Source: an uncultured Lachnospiraceae bacterium | Lineage (GTDB): Bacteria; Bacillota; Clostridia; Lachnospirales; Lachnospiraceae | Direction: 5' to 3' | NCBI GenBank assembly: GCA_902803155.1 | Contig: CADCOU010000301.1 | Location: 1-15,307 of the forward strand | DNA length: 15,307 bases | Part shown: piece after piece, positions 14,878 through 15,307 of the stretch | Layout: every line of letters starts with the position of its first letter | How positions within the stretch are numbered: position 1 is the stretch's first letter | Program-made: the position numbers and the translations under genes | The notes under the pieces: model-generated | Told to the model about the DNA's origin: nothing | Database searches by the model: none | What the model saw: the letters and a program-made list of their open reading frames with translations, nothing else

Positions 14878-14945
14878 GACGATACATTCATCTTTATCGA
14901 TTTATAAACGGGATAATATCGAATGTAGTTTCAGGAGGGAGTATT

Positions 14946-15307
14946 TTGGCTGGCTGTCGGTTCTCACTGAGAAGACTGATACTGGGCGTAATCGCTGTAT
15001 ATGTGGTTCTGCTTGCTGCAGAGCCTGTTATTAATGCTGACTTCAGAACAGTCCATGCAGAAGAATCCTCTGATACAAATACCAGTAAAACAGGGTTTGT
15101 GAAAAGAAAAGGCGACTGGTATTATCTTGTGAACGGAAAAAAGCAGAAAGGCTGGATTACTGTAGGAAAGCGTACGTATTATGCCAGAAAGAAGGGCAAG
15201 GATAAATACAAACTTGTAACAGGCTGGCTGAAACTTGGAAAGAAATGGTATTATTTCCAGGAAAAGGGCAAGAAAGGGAAAATCTGCTCAAAAAACACTT
15301 CCAGGAA
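14946..15307 (+). CDS. Secreted cell-wall-binding repeat protein (3'-truncated, TTG start)
   Basis: The frame opens at TTG 14946, 7 nt after a strong AGGAGG (14933-14938), and runs off the window end after 120 codons; no ATG or GTG fits better. A signal peptide is evident (SLRRLILGVIAVYVVLLAA, probable cleavage after VHA, ~38). After a short Ser/Thr linker come aromatic repeats of the choline-binding/cell-wall-binding type: GFVKRKGDWYYLVNGKKQK, GWITVGKRTYYARKKGKDKY and GWLKLGKKWYYFQEKGKKGK (~50-112). Such repeats bind teichoic-acid choline or glucans, and here they are unusually lysine-rich. Any catalytic domain would lie beyond the window. It has its own promoter upstream. Confidence 0.85.
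   Translation, partial: MAGCRFSLRRLILGVIAVYVVLLAAEPVINADFRTVHAEESSDTNTSKTGFVKRKGDWYYLVNGKKQKGWITVGKRTYYARKKGKDKYKLVTGWLKLGKKWYYFQEKGKKGKICSKNTSR

Noticed and set aside
14771..15034. 87-aa open frame starting right after the binding-protein stop
   Set aside because: It crosses a promoter and leader in an AT-rich region, has no ribosome binding site, and overlaps the TTG-started signal-peptide gene in another frame.

Overview
The window looks like a chromosomal segment of an anaerobic Gram-positive Clostridia species, most likely Lachnospiraceae. This is an inference from gene families, not a database match. The pointers are the short-form HisG with a HisZ partner, a HisIE carrying an extra degenerate barrel, a fungal/actinobacterial-type LeuA, a SleB-type hydrolase, textbook sigma-A promoters with strong AGGAGG ribosome binding sites, and secreted proteins with Ig-like or cell-wall-binding repeats. 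GC is moderate in the coding regions, and the intergenic DNA near the right end is clearly AT-rich. All genes I can support are on the + strand.

Positions 1-6300 hold a histidine operon that ends in a leucine gene: hisZ (3' part), hisG, hisD, hisB, a HisA/HisF-like barrel fused to HisIE, and leuA. Spacing is tight (4-nt overlap hisG/hisD, 2 nt hisB/hisIE, 29 nt hisIE/leuA), and a long hairpin terminator follows leuA. hisC, hisH, hisA and hisF are not in this window.

Positions 6370-7445 hold a membrane-anchored SleB-like cell wall hydrolase with its own near-perfect promoter and a 15-bp-stem terminator. Positions 7446-9523 hold threonine synthase (thrC), whose predicted promoter lies between the arms of an inverted repeat. 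A small three-helix membrane protein follows and ends at a terminator-like hairpin.

Positions 9581-12061 hold the most striking locus, a SUV3-like (mitochondrial degradosome type) RNA helicase split by one in-frame TAA. The reading frame continues past the stop, and the Walker A motif lies after the stop but before the next usable start codon. The gene therefore looks like a recent nonsense allele, a sequence error, or a readthrough case. The protein has Arg/Gly-rich stretches in its N-terminal part and at its C-terminus.

Positions 12062-15307 hold three exported proteins, each with its own predicted promoter: a Big2-like/SGNH hydrolase, an orphan extracellular solute-binding-like protein, and the start of a TTG-initiated cell-wall-binding repeat protein that runs off the end. 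They suggest an envelope or surface-polysaccharide locus. The shared role is inference. I found no tRNA, rRNA, CRISPR array, insertion sequence or phage gene.
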